This document shows, one piece after another, positions 1 to 13,900 of a DNA stretch of 64,000 nt (position 1 is its first letter; every line of letters begins with the position of its first letter). A model generated the notes under the pieces. The model made no database searches, was not told the DNA's origin, and saw only the letters and a list, made by a program, of their open reading frames with translations. Made by a program: the position numbers and the translations under genes. The stretch comes from Plectrocnemia conspersa (lineage: Eukaryota; Arthropoda; Insecta; Trichoptera; Polycentropodidae): the NCBI GenBank assembly GCA_009617715.1, contig VTFK01000294.1:1240001-1304000 (forward strand), read 5' to 3'.

Positions 1-1438
1 TTGGCATTAAAACTTCTCAAGTTTTTTATTATTATTTCATATCTAATATACTATCAATAACTAGTTGTGCAAGATTGGACAAAAACCGGAAAAATTATGT
101 AAGAATCTTATTATTTTTTGTATACATTATAGTATTGTATATACCAAAACTTCCTCTAAGTCTAAATAAATATCAACAAATTATAAAAATAAATATATAT
201 TGCTCTCTTATCAAGATTCATGGCTTAAAACATACTACTTATATAATTTTATTATTAAATATAAATCTTACAAATTAAATAAATAAAGTTCAATTCATCT
301 ATGCATTTTAAGAAATTTATAAGATTTATTTATTTAAGTAAAAATGAACATAAAATTGAAAAAATAGTTTCACTATATGAGTAAAAGTAGAAATTGCCAT
401 TGAATAATTTATTATAGCAAATTACAATTAAATGCCAAAGTTTCCAAGTTGTTTGCCAATCTTTCTTTATTGTAATTTCCAGTTTTTTAATTATAATTAG
501 TTACTGTGTAATTAATTAGGTTTTTTATACATCATTCTATACAACAGTCAATTCAAGGACAATATTTTATTTAATATTTAAATGCAGTTTTACTCAAAAT
601 AGATTGTATACTATTGAATAATAAAATACTGTAATATAAAATATGACATAAATCAAAAGTTTATATATAAATAAACTATTTTATAAAAATTATTTACTAA
701 ACACATAATAACCTGAGATTAGCAACTATTTTTTTATGTTATTTAGTTCATGCAGTTCACTGGCGATATATCTGGTTTCACACAATAGATTAAATTAAAT
801 TTACACCAACTAATAAAATAAATTTCATTCTATATTAGTTCAGTATTGAAATATGATGTAATATAATAAATGTGAAAAATACAGTACTTTATAGCCAATT
901 GGTTTTTACCTAAATCTGATGATGTCAAAATATTAAAATACATCTTACACAAAAAGTAAAATTTTCATATTAATCACATAATTACTAATCACACAATACA
1001 AAAAGATAAGATCTCTCAATTTATATGTAAATTACACAATGATTGCAAATGTATCGTATTTTTAATTAAGTAAAAATAATGTTTTTAGTATTTTAATGAT
1101 TATTAAGTACATTTTTAACTACATGAAAAGTGTATTTTGATTTTACGTAATAAATATGATATACTTACAATTATAAAAGTGTATTTGTCAGAAAAATAGT
1201 ATTTTATTTTGTTCTACGTAATAGTTATGATATATTTAAAATAAAACAATTGAAATATTTGGTAATAAGACACACATTTTCTGGTTCTATTTAATTTTCA
1301 TGATATATTTTCAATTATAAGGAGTGAAATATTTTAAAATACTAAGGTATTTTTTAATATAAATTGTCTGTTTCAAATCCCTGAGACTAACAAATTATAA
1401 AACAAATTTTAATGCTAGCTCATTTTTCCATGTTGATT
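1..1438. other. AT-rich intergenic DNA, nothing recognised
   Basis: Very AT-rich sequence with stop codons frequent in all six frames. The one short open frame (75-278) has the low-complexity Ile/Leu/Tyr/Asn composition expected of random AT-rich DNA. No RNA gene, splice-bounded exon or clear repeat boundary was seen. Confidence 0.6.
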
Positions 1439-1695
1439 TCTAGACCGACAGCAGCGCCCCGTGCTATAAAAAAGGGCATATGGGAAATTTTTGTTCATTT
1501 AAAGATGCTGCGAGATTATTAAAAAACGTAATTTAGAAAAAAAAAAATTTTGAACGAACAAAAATTTCCGAGATGACCTTTTTTTAGAGATGAGTTTTGC
1601 TTAAAACTCATAAAGGATTAGTAAATGGTGCCCCCTTTCAGAATCGGCGCCCCGGGCAATCGCCCGTTCATCCCGCCTCTCAAGCCGGCCCTGGA
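1439..1695. mobile_element. Probable non-autonomous DNA transposon fragment with GC-rich ends
   Basis: A GC-rich rim (gcgccccg near 1,455; ggcgccccgggc near 1,645; ccggccct near 1,685) encloses an AT-rich core, in the middle of AT-rich DNA. An internal inverted repeat pairs 1,483-1,496 with 1,556-1,569 (ggaaatttttgttc). Words such as ccggccct at one edge are typical of terminal repeats of several cut-and-paste families. A stretch with the same run 'ctctaaaaaaagggcat' style occurs near 62,380. Clean terminal repeats and a target-site duplication were not found, so the class is not fixed. Confidence 0.4.
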
Positions 1696-2279
1696 TATAT
1701 AATGATACTTTACTGTGAATGTACATAATTAGTTTATCCTCGTGGCAAAAAACTACACGATATTGATACCAAAATAAATTTATTTAACTTGAACACTTGA
1801 TTCTCTTTCAATTTACAATTAAAAGCTATATTAATTTAAAATAATATATACGGCAAAAAATATTAGGTATTTCTATGAGCACGATTTATTTAATTTTATT
1901 ATAATGACGCATAAATTTTGATAATATACTTTTTGAGTGGGGGTGGTTTTGGAATATTCTGATGATGCATTGATTTTTAAAAGTTGCGACACGAATGTAA
2001 TATATCTATAGAAATTTACCTAAAACGTTAGCTTGATAAAAACTAATGGTGCATCGTGTAATTTTAAATATATAAACCCTTGTGGCAGTGAAGTATAAAA
2101 TTGGTAATCAGCGTTATCGATATCTAAATACATTTATTGTGAATTTAGAAAAAGTTGAAGTAAATGTGCAAATTATATATCTAGTGAAAAAATGTAAGCA
2201 ATTTATTGAAACAAATGGATTATTATTCGTATATGTTTACATCGGTGCCATACAAAAATTTAGTTGATAAAAGGGAAAG
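1696..2279. other. AT-rich intergenic DNA, nothing recognised
   Basis: AT-rich sequence between a transposon fragment and a CpG-richer block. The 61-codon frame at 2,082-2,267 begins with a non-ATG codon and has no recognisable motif; I do not regard it as a gene. Confidence 0.5.
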
Positions 2280-3000
2280 GGGATGCGACTCATTCCCCCG
2301 CAACATAATCGAAGATAATCACAACAGGTAAATCGATGGCACACATCGGCGGCTCTGCGGATTCCCCGCCCAAATTAGCTTCTGATCTGCTTCAGAGAAG
2401 ACCTTGGCATTCGTGACAGCCGCATCGTCACGGTCTCCACTATGTGCGTCCATCAGTTTCACATTATACATACGCACGACCGGTTAGTTACAGACAAAAT
2501 CGATCAAAAAACCTCAATAATTACCTATCAGCAGTACGTAGCAGTTGAAGCGCATCTCGACTCGAACTTTCACACACTATTACTTTATATAAAAGTTAAC
2601 TAATCGAATAAATATTATAAAGAGTATTCGGACGAATTGAACATTGTAAAACTATTCGCGTCGCCGTTTCGTTTCATTATCTTTATAGTGTTATTTACAT
2701 TTATAGTTGGATAAAAGTGCGTGCGTTTCTCGCAATTAGCGCACAGGTAGTGTGTATGTGATTATTTTATTTCGGTTAATGGTTCGAACGAGCGCTGTTT
2801 AGGCTAGACTGTTTGTTTTGCGCGCGCTTTTCGAACGTCCGTCGCGATGACAGGAGCGCGGTAATACTACTCGTGAGCGTGTTACCGCGGTAAGAGTTAC
2901 CCCTGCGAATGCAACAGTTGCAATAGGCATTGTTGGAAACGATGCAACTAGTTCGCTAATATGTCAGCGGCGCTCAATCCGCGGGCCGCGCAAATTAATT
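2280..3000 (+). promoter_or_regulatory. CpG-richer block, possible promoter or 5' untranslated exon
   Basis: This block is much richer in CG dinucleotides than its surroundings (for example gcgcgcgctt near 2,821, gtccgtcgcgatg near 2,838, gtgttaccgcgg near 2,880). It contains an arthropod initiator-like word (tcagt at 2,454-2,458) and a strong plus-strand splice donor, ccgcg then gtaagag, at about 2,889/2,890. No long reading frame is present. It could be the promoter and non-coding first exon of a gene whose coding part is not recognisable here, or an isolated CG-rich segment. No target acceptor or gene can be assigned. Confidence 0.3.
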
Positions 3001-3030
3001 CATCGTTTTATATTGCCCTCCGACTACTGT

Positions 3031-6000
3031 CAAAACAATCATAAAATCAACCATGCGAATATTTTTAACATGTGCTAAAATTCACACGCTGTTCGTAATT
3101 GAAAAACGCTAATTTATTCGCAATTTTAGTAAAAATATTTATTTATAATATTTTATAGCATTCTTCACGTGGTCCAATCGCCATAATTTATTGATTATAA
3201 TTGGGAATTAATATTTTTTTAACTTATGTTATATGTGAGATTTATAATATTTTTGATAAAAAATAGGAATTTATATATTTTTTTTTGTATAACAAACGTC
3301 AAACGTATTGAAAATGGCGAACAAAGTACATTTAGCGATTACTGAACTTTTTATGTCATATAAATTAAGTAGGTACCTACATAACACAAATTTTCTTTGA
3401 ATTGCAACATTTTTACTATATTTAAATAAAAATATATATATGGTTATTGTGTTTCTTAATAATAAATACATAACCATATTTCTCTCATCTACTATGAGTT
3501 ATTTTTTAGTGATTAGGTGTTAATATTTTTTTAATTTAAACAGCCATCTGTACCAAAAATCATTTAAAACATGTAATAAAATAAATTTTCGTGAAACTAC
3601 ATATCCGACAATTTATATCATTATCCTGATTATAATTTTTCATTTACATCTTGAGTGCACGCAACGGTTCTTCTTAATCTACGACTTTATTTGTTTATGC
3701 ATATTAACTCGACTGCTTTACTCAGAATCTCAATATCGTTGAATTTAGATCACTGTTTAGAGCAGATCTCAGCAGCCTCTGAGATGTTTCAACAGCGGAC
3801 GCGTCCACATGAAACAAACAGACAAAATTATCCATCTATTGCATTTTTTTATAAATATATAATTTATATTTATACTTGTAAGTGGAATTTACAATCATAT
3901 TTTGAAAGCGGGCAATTTTTATTTAAATAAAATGACAATTCATTATTAAATTCCGTAGTTTAAAATATATTTTTCATTTAAATATAAATTAATGAAATAT
4001 ATATTTAATACGTTTGCAACCATTTATTTAAAGAATAATAATATAAAAACACCCTAATTTTACACACCCCAAGGCTCAATGAATTACAAATTTTCACCAT
4101 CGTATTTTCTACAGTAAATTATATCTAATGTAAAAAAATACCAAAAAATAAACAAAATATGGCTTGATTTCCGTTTGATTAAATTTTGTATCATATGAAC
4201 ATACATGTAGTATTTTCTAGGTCGGCTTCTGAAAGCAGCAAAATCAAAATCAAAAGCGTCGTTTAAATATTTATTAGGTGGTCGTAATGGATAGTGCCGA
4301 TTTTGACTTATTGGTTTTTAACTTATTTTTTGGCCTAAACCATCATACTTACAACTTGCTCTTAACAATCAACTTAGTGGCTAACTTTTAATAATACATA
4401 ATAATCCTACATATAAATGCATTAATTTATTTTTACTTATGCAATAAGGGGGGGATTCATTTTTTTTTATTTCACCGCTAAATTATTTTCGAATATGAAT
4501 GAAGTGTAATTTTGATAATAATATAAAGTAATATTTAAATATAACACTCACATAATAAATATATTAAAATAAATTAAAACAACTTCTCGATCACTGCATT
4601 TTTTAAGAATTACTCAAAACTTTTTTGCAGAGATCCATTCTTTTTTATGCAGCGGTATATAAATATGCAACCGTTATAAAACATTAAAAAATATTCTTTA
4701 AAAATTTAATTATTAACAAAAAAGGCTATGATAATTGTGATTTTTGAGAAGAGAATTCACAAAATACAAATTTCCGAGTTTAAAAAACTGACGAACGAGA
4801 TGGCTTTGGTACAATCTGTTTTGATTCGTTTTATCCCGGTTTAAAAATGCGATTCCAGACGCATGCATAAACGCTTAGGATTTTATAGATATTATAATAT
4901 ATCTGAATTCAAACTGTCAACAAAAACAGGAATTGCATAACTGGAGCAATGCTATTGCCGATGATTATTAATTATAATTTAAAAATAAAATATAATCAGA
5001 ATATTAATAAAAAGGTATGCAATCCAAAGTTCATTCAGTGTTCTTGAACTTATAAGGTACATAATAGAAAATATTTTGATTTCGCTGAATACGGCATTGT
5101 ATTAACGTTCCTTTATTATGAAATTGTTTTAAATCTATTGATGAGTCAATAAAGTAATGTAAAAACCTATTAAGTATGTTATTGCTTTAAAATTTCCTTA
5201 CAAGTGTACATACACCTTTTTTTTAGATTTTTTTATTTTAATGATTTTTAATAAAACAATTCTAAATTGTAAAGCAATGCTAAAATAAATCAGATTTATG
5301 CAATTCCAAAGTGAAAAAACGGCTCATTATCACATCGAAACGGATAGTCCCGTCCAAATCAGGATTTATGGTAACTCGACATGTGTGTGAGAATTCTTCA
5401 GATGCTACCATACAAATTAAATATTATTATTAGAGCGAAATACGCGCACCGAAAATAATTAAGGCATTCTTATGCAAGTAACCTTATTACACCACCTTAT
5501 CTTAAACGCACATTAATCATATTTGTTGATCTCGCAGCATCGTATATTAATGGCGAAAAAACAACACAACATTATCTCTTTCTCTCACATTTACATAACA
5601 CACTTCTGTGCATGATTTTTCACCAAATCGTAAAATAAAAAATCGATTGCCTAATAATAATCATTTTACTCGCTATATATAGTAAAAGTAACTTGTGTAT
5701 CGATTATCGTTTTATACAAGGTTATGATTAAAAACGTCTTCCGCAAAGAGTAGCATTTTTTGTGCGAATAAAAAACTCGAATGATTACTGTGATTCGTAT
5801 CGTGTAAATATGTGTATGTAAAATATTTATTGAATGATTGTTATTAACTTTCGATTATGCTGTTTGTACTTATACATATTTTTTATGAAGCGAATACCTG
5901 TTTTGATATCAACTACTTGATAAACGTTGAACCATAAAGCGCAAGTTATAATTTGATATCTCGTGTTTTACATTCAATAACTAAGTGGACAATTTTCCAT

Positions 6001-7590
6001 CAAGATTGATGAATTAAGGAGTTAAGATATAGAAAATGCCAATACAAATACGTCTAGTGTCAATCAATAGTAACTTATTACTCTGCAAACAATATCAGAC
6101 AGATAGATTCTTAGCAAAGTTTTGTAATAGAAAGGCGCCATCGTCTACTTTAACTTTATTAAACCGAATATATATGTATTAAAATTGTTTAGATCTAAAG
6201 CTAATGATTACATATGCAATAAAAATGTTATATTTTTACCTGATAAAATGTTTTTATGTACAGAAAATAACACACTTTGATGAGCGCACCGTACAGAGTG
6301 AATTTTCTATTATTTCTTTAACTACATGTTTATATAAATATCACTATCTGATCGCTTTGCGAGTAATTTTTAATATTTTTTTAGATCTGTGATTTTCATT
6401 AATTAAAGTGACACTATTACATATATAAAAAATCGTTCTCAATCATGTTTTTACATTAGAAAATTGCGATATTTGTTATGAATCAGGGGTAGCCAAAATT
6501 ACTTATTTTAATATTTATGCAAAGAAAATGTTGAGATATAATTATTCAGGCACAGTTGACATTTGGTATTATTGATAAATTACCTGCCACTTCGTCAACA
6601 AGGAAAAGTGCCAAGGAATTATTTTATTTGAAGAAAATGTACGTCAAATAAAATAAAATGCACCCCCCACTTAAAAATGCATCTGACGAGAAACGAAGAA
6701 AATATTTAAATGAAACTTTCAATCAAAAATAACTTTTGGCAATATAACAGATAAAGGAAATGGTCAATAATTTAGTATTCAAGTTAAACCTGAGTTGTCG
6801 CGAATGACATTCGGGTTAGGGTAAACCGGTGCATAACCATTGATGTCTCCAGCATCACTAATTAATGGATCAGGAGATGAAAGGTCTAAAGTTTAGACTA
6901 AATAAATACACACTCCTCTGTTTTTCTTACCAAATACTATTAAAAATATACCCCGATTGACTTGACCGCTCAGCAAGAAATATTTTTTTTTTAATGGTAG
7001 TCTCATTAACTGATGTTATAGTTTAAGAATTTGTTGGTCGCACAACAAATAATTTTGCAATTTTGTTATGTTTTTCTTCTAATGAAGTGGCATACTTTAT
7101 AGCTTTTAAGTAGATTTCTATAGTAATACTAATAACTTTAAAAAATCGATGTTTATGCAACGCAGTCAAAAAAATCTTAATAAATTTTTTGAAAATCAGC
7201 TGTAGTTTGTTTACCATATATTGTAGTTTATGTTAAATTTATGTTTATATATAATTATTAAACTGTACAAATTATATTGCAAACTTCTGAAAAGAGAATT
7301 CTTAAAATTATACGACAGACAGCACATTATATCCAATGGTCCAATTCTAGCCCATATTGCCAATCTGCTTTAACGTCATGTCAAAAAAAGTCCCGACCTT
7401 CGAACATTTTCAATTGGACTATTTCAGTCTCGCGTCAAACTTTTCATCTACATAAATAACGCAAAATGTAATTATTAAATCTGCGAAACGCATATAAAAT
7501 ATGTTTTACAGACAGTAAATCTCGATAGCGAAGGCCGATTTGGTTTATTGCAAGGAATTGATCGATCGATTCGTCCCAATTCCGAAACGA
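3031..7590. other. Intergenic AT-rich DNA, no gene seen
   Basis: About 4.5 kb with no open frame that shows codon-like composition, no splice-bounded exon series and no recognised RNA gene. Short frames at 3,271-3,477 (minus), 3,655-3,930 (plus) and 6,204-6,392 (plus) are Ile/Tyr/Phe/Leu-rich and look like chance. Confidence 0.5.
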
Positions 7591-7593
7591 TGA

Positions 7594-7893
7594 ATAGAAG
7601 ACGTGCGACATTGGTTGGCTTTTCCATTTAACGGACAATTAGCAGAAGTAACCTTCAAGGTTTACGCGTCACCAGAAGAAGGTGTCAATAAAATAATTTA
7701 CTGTTTTGGCACAGGGCGAAAGACAAATCCAAGGTTCGCAGTAAAACGACCAAAAATATAGACTATGCAAAAATCGATTTGGAAGACAAGAAAGAAATGT
7801 CCTTACTACTCGAAAACAATTTACTCAGCACTGAAAATGCATGTATTACATAAGCAGGATGCTTACTCTGCGGTTTGTGTTATATAACAGGAT
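7594..7893 (+). pseudogene. Coding-like remnant broken by a frame change, family unknown
   Basis: One frame runs from 7,594 to the stop at 7,759-7,761 and gives protein-like composition, including the segment VTFKVYASPEEGVNKIIY followed by CFGTGRKTNPRF. A second frame, displaced by one step, runs 7,761-7,853 and starts DYAKIDLEDKKEMSLLL. Both differ from the Ile/Asn/Tyr-rich junk of neighbouring AT-rich frames, and GC content rises here. An upstream segment (7,509-7,629, third frame, with an acceptor-like tttacag before it) also looks coding-like. I do not recognise the family. It may be a decayed gene copy, a decayed transposon product, or chance. Confidence 0.25.
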
Positions 7894-8215
7894 ATTTTGA
7901 TATGCATACATAAAGAATCTCAGACGTTTCTAATGGCTCCCTTGAGAACGAGAACCCTTGAAAGGCGACCACTAGATGGTTTCTCGTGAAACACTTTTGA
8001 GTTCAAATGAGCTCATTATTTTTAGCATAAAAAAAACACTTTCTTTTATAGTTTTAAGTTATTATATTTGTATTTCTAATTATTATTAATATCAATAAAA
8101 TATTACAAGTATCGTACCTATTGAAGAATAAAATCTTTAATTGTCTTAATTTAATATATTTAAATAATATGATTCCTAATTTAATTCACAATCAAACATT
8201 TAGAATTTCATAGTC

Positions 8216-8445
8216 TAACAAATAAATAATTAAAATAAAATCGAGCTAGGTCGTGTATGTAACATCTATTGATCGAATACTGTAATAATAGTTCATAATT
8301 AGTGAAATATATGCCACTAATTTACAGACTGATTTCAATCTGTTGTCTCTCTACTTAGTAGTTGTTGATTGTGTTTACCCCGTTGTAAGGCATTGGGCTT
8401 AATCTTGTCATGTTGCAACGGAAACTTTACTATAAATAAATTATA
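8216..8445 (+). repeat. Dispersed SINE-like repeat, copy A
   Basis: This segment shares an ordered series of words with 21,140-21,300: tcgag..agtcgtg, acatctat.gat, ctacttag.agtt, gtttaccc.gttat/gta, tg.aacg and a 3' tail of the form tac.ataaataaat. The shared order and the short A/T-rich tail suggest a short interspersed or non-autonomous element. A more diverged copy may lie at 41,005-41,140. No internal Pol III promoter boxes were confirmed. Confidence 0.4.
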
Positions 8446-8549
8446 AAATCCCTCAGAGAAAATCTATAAAAACAGTGTCGTATCTATACCGAAAATATTT
8501 TTTTAAATATGTAATTTTAGTGAAATAATATCGGAATATAGATATATAT

Positions 8550-8940
8550 TTTAGGCAACGTTAAGTGGGAACGCTCGGTAACGAGCGTTTAACGATTTTA
8601 TTGCTTTTGACGTGGATTTTTAACTTCTAAGAAGGGATAATTGTTTTTTGTGCTTCTCTATTGGTCAAAATTTGGTTTAGATATGTTTCATTCGATTCTC
8701 ACTTACGTAAGTTGTAATTTTGCTTTAAAAAATCTTAATATTAACACTAGATAACTGAGCGTTTCTATTGTGACAGAGAAGTCACAATTTTATTACTTTT
8801 GACGTGGATTCTAAACAGGGACGACATTTAGGAGAATTTGCCCTTCCCTTAATTTGGCCAAAAAAGACATTTAATAAAATACCATGAATCTGAATGAAAG
8901 TGAAATATTTGCCCCCTGCCCCCATGAAGTCCCTGCCATT
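8550..8940 (+). repeat. Solo relative of the 50 kb palindromic repeat
   Basis: Contains in order gtgggaacgctcgg, gattttattgcttttgacgt, agaagggataattgtttt, ttcattcgattctcactta and a gtccctg-like end. The same words in the same order form each arm of the large palindrome at 50,072-50,996. Here only one arm-equivalent is present, so it is a single insertion of the same repeat family. A small internal inverted repeat (aacgctcg/cgagcgtt) lies at about 8,568-8,589. Confidence 0.6.
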
Positions 8941-10929
8941 ACTTTGCTCTGATTTTACAAAATTAAACTTATGATAAATAAAATTCATTTGCAATGAATA
9001 AATTAAAATTATGTATGTAGATATATAATAAATTTATAATAATATACATATATGTAATTTATATATTTTTGATTAAGAGGGAATAATAGAAAACCATATA
9101 TTGTAATTTATTATAATCGCTAAAAATATCCATGGATGTTACTCCCTAAACCTATTACTTTGATTATAATATGATAAAATGTTATTGCGATCACAATTTG
9201 CGCATGCAGAGATGAATAACGGTTCAATTTTAATTATAATAAATCATCCAGAAATTTCCATCAGTCTTGAGTATTAATTGCTCAATTTGTTATGTAAACA
9301 TGTGCATCAATCACTGGCGAATGTATTTCATTGAACGATGCATGCATTGAAACTGATATCACATGATTTATTATGGAATTATTACTTAATCAGCATTTAA
9401 CGGTCTATAAACGTTTCATTTTTGATGTCATATGTGTAAACGATATAAACTTGATTATGACCAAAAAGTAATTAAACTGTTTTAAAAACTAGTATTTACA
9501 ACTTTAACTTACCATTACAGTAATTAAGCGTTTATGGCCAAATAATAATGTCATCATTTTTAATTGCCACATAACCAAAAATAATTTATAGATTAACACA
9601 GGGCTGCCAGGTCGACCATTTTGAAAAGACGTTCTTCTTTTTATGTATTATATATAATTTTAAGTCACAACTTAAATTCTGAATGTTTTGAAAAAGTCTT
9701 CATTAATTTCAAACAGTATTTTATTTTTTAAATTAAAATGTCTATTTTATTGCTTAATAAATAATCCATTGATTTCAACACATGTAATTCGATATGTGTT
9801 TTGTTGGAAATAAGTATGACGTAAAATATTAATATGTGACCTTCCTCTTCATCTCGATTATTCCATCTGGAAAATCTTTGGCATTGTAAACGATACAAAT
9901 AATCTGATTGATTCAGGGTGACACAATAAAACGACATTTTGAGGGGTTAAAAATATAATTTTTTATACATACTGGTAACATCTACATTTGTAAAATATAA
10001 AAATAATTTTCATGCCAATAATTGTTAGGATTTATACAATGCGTAAAAATACATATTATATATATATACAAATTAATTCATTATAAAAAAATAACACAAT
10101 AATAAAAATAGGTAGCCAACATTATAATTTATATCTAAAGCCCTAAAGATATATAAATACAATAAAATGCATTTGCTAAAAATTTAACATCATTAGTACA
10201 TAATAAGTACATGAACTTATCAATTTAAAAATTTAGTGAAATTGTACATATTTAAACATAAATGATGCAGAATTTACATTTGATACATAAATTACTGATA
10301 CATCAGTGGCGACTTTTGAGTAAGATACTGCATTTATTGCGTTTTTTATCTATTTTCAAACTATCAGTAAAAAATACTACATTGTAGATACACAGCAAAC
10401 CGCCACTGAATTACATTAGCAAGATTTAAATAAATAGACAAATAAACTACCCCTTCTGAGCCTTCGCTGCTTTTTATTGATCAAAATAAATTGTATAAAT
10501 ATAGAAAAAAGATAGATTCAGTTCAGTTTAGATTAATTATTAGGCCCCGTAGACTGAATTTTGTGTTTTTGTGTCGAACTATTCAGTTCGACACAAATAT
10601 AAAAATCATCCAAAATATATATTTATAGGAGAGTGAACCTTCTCGGATACCGTTTACATAGAAAAATATATGACAATAGAAAAAAGTACATCATCAACAA
10701 CTCGTATAACTTCAAATAGATATTTCAGAGTAACCTTTAGATATATATATACCTAGTTTTATTAATCATCTATGATGACCCACTAATACTTTTCTCTGAT
10801 CATAAGAAAGGTGTAAAAATATGTACGTGTGTGTAACAATACTTAATATGGGTATAAGATGGAAGTATTTAATTATACATTTATATTATTATATATTTAT
10901 AAATATGGCGAGAATACTTGATTCCCTAT
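8941..10929. other. Intergenic AT-rich DNA and probable TMEM120 3' untranslated region
   Basis: No gene is seen. The part next to 10,930 is expected to be the 3' untranslated region of the minus-strand TMEM120; a minus-strand AATAAA (plus-strand tttatt at 10,758-10,763) lies about 170 bases past its stop. A perfect 13-base-pair hairpin sits at 10,568-10,597. Confidence 0.45.
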
Positions 10930-13900
10930 TTAATCATCTTTAGCTTCGGTTTTAATGCTTTTTTGCTTTTTTCCTTCTCCCTGAAAATCAAAACATGTTA
11001 GTAGAAGATTGCACATACTTGCAAATATTATTGAGTTCAGTAATAAGTCATCGCGTTTTAAACTTTCTTGTGGTTTACCGATGCTGGTATTTTCTTAACT
11101 AATTTAAAATTGAGCAATATAAAAAATACGATCACTCAGTACTGGCGTATTATAAATAATAAAGCACATTTCTCAAAATGCAAAACATGCAAAAACCCAA
11201 AACCGACTAAATTCTAATATGTATTGAGTAATTTCAAGTCATACCATGCTGTGAGTTGGCAAATGGGAGTTAAGCCTGGCGGCCAATGCTCTTAGTTGAT
11301 AGACCAACTTTACTTTTTCACGCCACTTTTCCGTAACGAGCAACAGAAGCGTTGTGGTGTTTCCAGCAAACAAAACGAAGAATATTGTGGCGATAGCAGG
11401 CACCTAATTAATTAATCATAATGTTTAACATGCACCCATGCGAATACAAATTTTCTAAAATTAAAACAAAAGTGCAACACAGCAAACGACGAAAAAAATA
11501 TAACACATCATTTAGATATTATTGTCGTTCACTTAAATAAGCTTAAATAGAATGGGCGAAAATTTGCTATTTAAAATAACCGTATTTTTCTATCATACCC
11601 ACCAAATTCGGTTAGCATCAGATCTTACTATAAAAGCAGAATGATTTTAGAGTTCTAGAAATTTGCTCAACAAGAAACAATCTTTTTGAACCCTCTTCTT
11701 GAAGTTCTTGAATTGTGAGATAAAAAAAAATATCTTTAGCCCACTCTATATAAGTTTACCTATAATATTTTGAAGTCAAACACTCAATGATGTTATACAA
11801 AATCAGTCAAGCATTAGTTTAAAAAAAATCAAAAATAAATCATATATACCTCGAATATTTTCAATTGAAAAAACCTGAATTTCGTAAACATTGGCACTTG
11901 CATAAAGAAGTGAGTCATTGATTTTTGTTCATACCGAAATAATTAACAATATCATAAAAATTGACACAATTTTATTATTGCGTAAAAAATGAGTTAACAA
12001 TTGATTCATATTTAATTGACATAGATAAATGGAATGTTTATAATAATATATTTCAATATGCAAACTACTGATGACACTCAGGTTGCGTAAATAAGGAAAC
12101 AACACGTTCCACATATATATAAATATGTTTTCATCCTATAACTTTAATTTCATACATAAATTGTATGAGTCATTAATAAAATAGCTTTCCAGCACCCCTT
12201 CTAAAACTGCTGTATTTGTACCAAATGATTTGATAAAAATATTATGCAAATAAACGAGAACCATTAAGGAGTGGCCAAAACATGACATTAAAATTATAAA
12301 TTACAAAATAAATATTAATGCTATTTTTATTTATAAAAAAATGACACATCTACTATAAAGATAATTGAATTTCAAAACCAAATACAATATAATTCACTTA
12401 TTATAAATATACTGCCAAAACACCTTTACATATTTGTTTTTAAATTTTACTACATATGAGATGTTGAATTTAATGGGCAACTCAACAAATGCAAAGTGTT
12501 TGAGAATGTTAGGGGCTAACTAAATTCATGGGTTTGCTATCAGTCAAATTTAAAAGTATGGGAGATCACTTGTTGCATGTTGCATTTGACACTATTTTTC
12601 TTTTTGAATTTCGTTTACTTTTTTAAAACCATTCAGCGTTATGTATTTTTTTAATACTAAAATAAAAGTATTGACTTGGTGGAAATATTAATACTTTGGT
12701 GTTATTAATTTAACATACTTACTATGTCGTAATGGAATATAAACACATTATGGTAAAGTATATTCACACATTTTAGAGTTAAAAATAATGTAACTTAAAA
12801 CTTACACTAAAACGCCAACGACTCACTGGTTCGTCATATGTTTGATTTTTTTTACAAATTAATTTTTTAAAGCAAGTTAACGAATTATTTAGCTGACTAA
12901 AAAAATCACTGGTGTTTAAAGGGTTAAATAATTATTTTGGTAGTGTAAAAATATGTCACTTTTTGTCATAACATATAAAAATATACACATTTAAAAATCG
13001 GCGGAAATAGCAAACTGTAATGTGTTAAAGTCAATTTGTTTTTATTACCCAACGGTTCACATTGAACAGTCACCAAGTATAACAACCTACTTGGAATTTG
13101 TTTATGCATGTACATATACTCCAAGAAAGGAAAAGATACCCATTTACAAATTCGACTAATTGGTGTAAATATTTATTATTATTTACCAGCACGCCAAGCA
13201 TATAAAAAGTAAACAGCTATGCGAAACTTATTAGGATTATGATTTTACTGCCTAATGATAAAAAAGGGACGCTTTGTTTTGGATATTTTTATAATTAGTG
13301 GGATGACGAAATACTGAGCGATTAACGAACAAAAATAAAAGAAAAGATTACTTGAAGAATGCTATAAAATATACCTATATATTTGTGTGTAACATGCTAA
13401 TAACACTAGTTTACAGCGATTTTGACAGTCACTTATTATGTAAAATCGCGCGCTGATTCCGAAAATAATAAAAAATTAAGAAAGTAGAACCATTTTCGAG
13501 ATATTGCTAAATTGTCGTATTTTTTATTCTAAACTATTTTTACTTAATTGCAAATATCTTCGTATATAACTTCTATATTTTCAATCAATTTTGATAAACG
13601 GCAGCTTATTTTCTTTGAAATAGATCGAGCTTCAACATTCTATAACACAACCGAGACTAATTTGTTTTCTTTGGGTAATTCACAGTATGATCAAATTTTT
13701 TTCTTGAATTTGGTTAAACATGATTCAATATTGTCGATAGATTCGTAAATAGTGCCTGAAACAATAAACTTATTGGAAAGTGTTGTATAGAATTTATAGG
13801 ATATTTAATTACCTTTAATTTAATATAAAATACTTTGCAATTAGCGAACTAGAACTGAAAATATTTGCATTTAAGTAAAAACATTTTTTTTAATGAAAAA

